DNA from: Paulinella micropora
Taxonomy: Eukaryota > Cercozoa > Imbricatea > Euglyphida
Length of the DNA: 38,319 bases
NCBI GenBank assembly: GCA_009731375.1
Contig: BJOX01000325.1
Location: forward strand, 194,131 to 232,449
Direction of reading: 5' to 3'
Of the stretch, positions 1 to 38,319 are shown one piece after another (the first letter of the stretch is position 1; each line of letters opens with the position of its first letter). The position numbers and the translations under genes were made by a program. Under the pieces are notes generated by a model. The model was not told the DNA's origin and ran no database searches. It saw only the letters and a program-made list of their open reading frames with translations.

Positions 1-47
<47 letters not shown>
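1..47. repeat. (AG)n dinucleotide run
   Basis: Uninterrupted AG repeat at the left edge, truncated by the window border. Confidence 0.97.
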
Positions 48-51
<4 letters not shown>

Positions 52-71
52 CCCCTAAGGAGCGATCATGT

Positions 72-38134
<38,063 letters not shown>

Positions 38135-38185
38135 CTGTGGCGCAAAGAAGGAAAGAGGATAGCTAGATAGCTAGATATATGGATT

Positions 38186-38319
<134 letters not shown>

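Overview
What this is. The window is eukaryotic DNA made mostly of simple-sequence repeats. Four-base GATA/CTAT and ACAT/ATGT runs dominate, with di-, tri-, penta-, hexa- and 9-base runs, homopolymers, and seven N gaps. There is no prokaryotic gene, rRNA, intact tRNA or CRISPR array. Long open frames translating to IYLS or MYVC repeats are only the translation of the tetranucleotide runs. Between the runs lie short islands of ordinary sequence. Tiny exons with AG/GT borders, coding DNA rich in Ser, Asn and Gln tracts, and pyrimidine-rich acceptors would fit a coccidian-type protist, but an animal or another protist is not excluded. The taxon call is low confidence.

Main result. On the minus strand about 38 islands, from 38134 down to 72, read as exons. 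Nearly all are bounded by AG and GT, are 16 to 424 bases long, and keep one open reading frame from island to island. The phase fits at nearly every proposed junction; the weak points are e8, e22, e23 and the last exon. Together they give roughly 2.8 kb of coding sequence, about 930 residues, open at the 5' end. It encodes a low-complexity, partly coiled-coil protein that I do not recognise. Exons are numbered e1 to e38 in transcription order. The introns are the repeat runs, with mobile elements inside them.

Pattern of interest. Many exons sit beside arrays of partial copies of themselves separated by expanded repeats. Copies holding the acceptor side (A copies) usually lie upstream of the intact exon in transcription order. 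Copies holding the donor side (B copies) lie downstream. Downstream of e15 there are 14 copies bounded by AG and (with one exception) GT, 13 of them 21 bases and one 18. All are in the phase of e15, so each would add one seven-residue heptad. B copies of e10, e11 and e16 also keep AG/GT borders and lengths divisible by three.

Mobile and structured elements. A 5'-truncated retroelement-like repeat occurs in nine copies, always with its 3' end against a CTAT run. A TIR element (AAGTGAAAAATTTCGGCC ends) occurs four times. There is a tRNA-like SINE (two copies), a 493-base tandem duplication, a double-hairpin element in two copies flanking e7, and one foldback element at 37634-37722.

Layout. 1-5.5 kb: e32 to e38 with e37 and e32 copy arrays, retroelement copies 1-3 and two TIR elements. 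5.5-13 kb: e24 to e31. 13-17.3 kb: e16 to e23. 17.3-20.1 kb: the e15 heptad array. 20.1-23 kb: trinucleotide runs, SINE and the 493-base duplication. 23-31.2 kb: e9 to e14. 31.2-38.3 kb: e1 to e8, a hexanucleotide run, double hairpins and a 9-base minisatellite. Splice and phase calls were made by eye and need RNA evidence.
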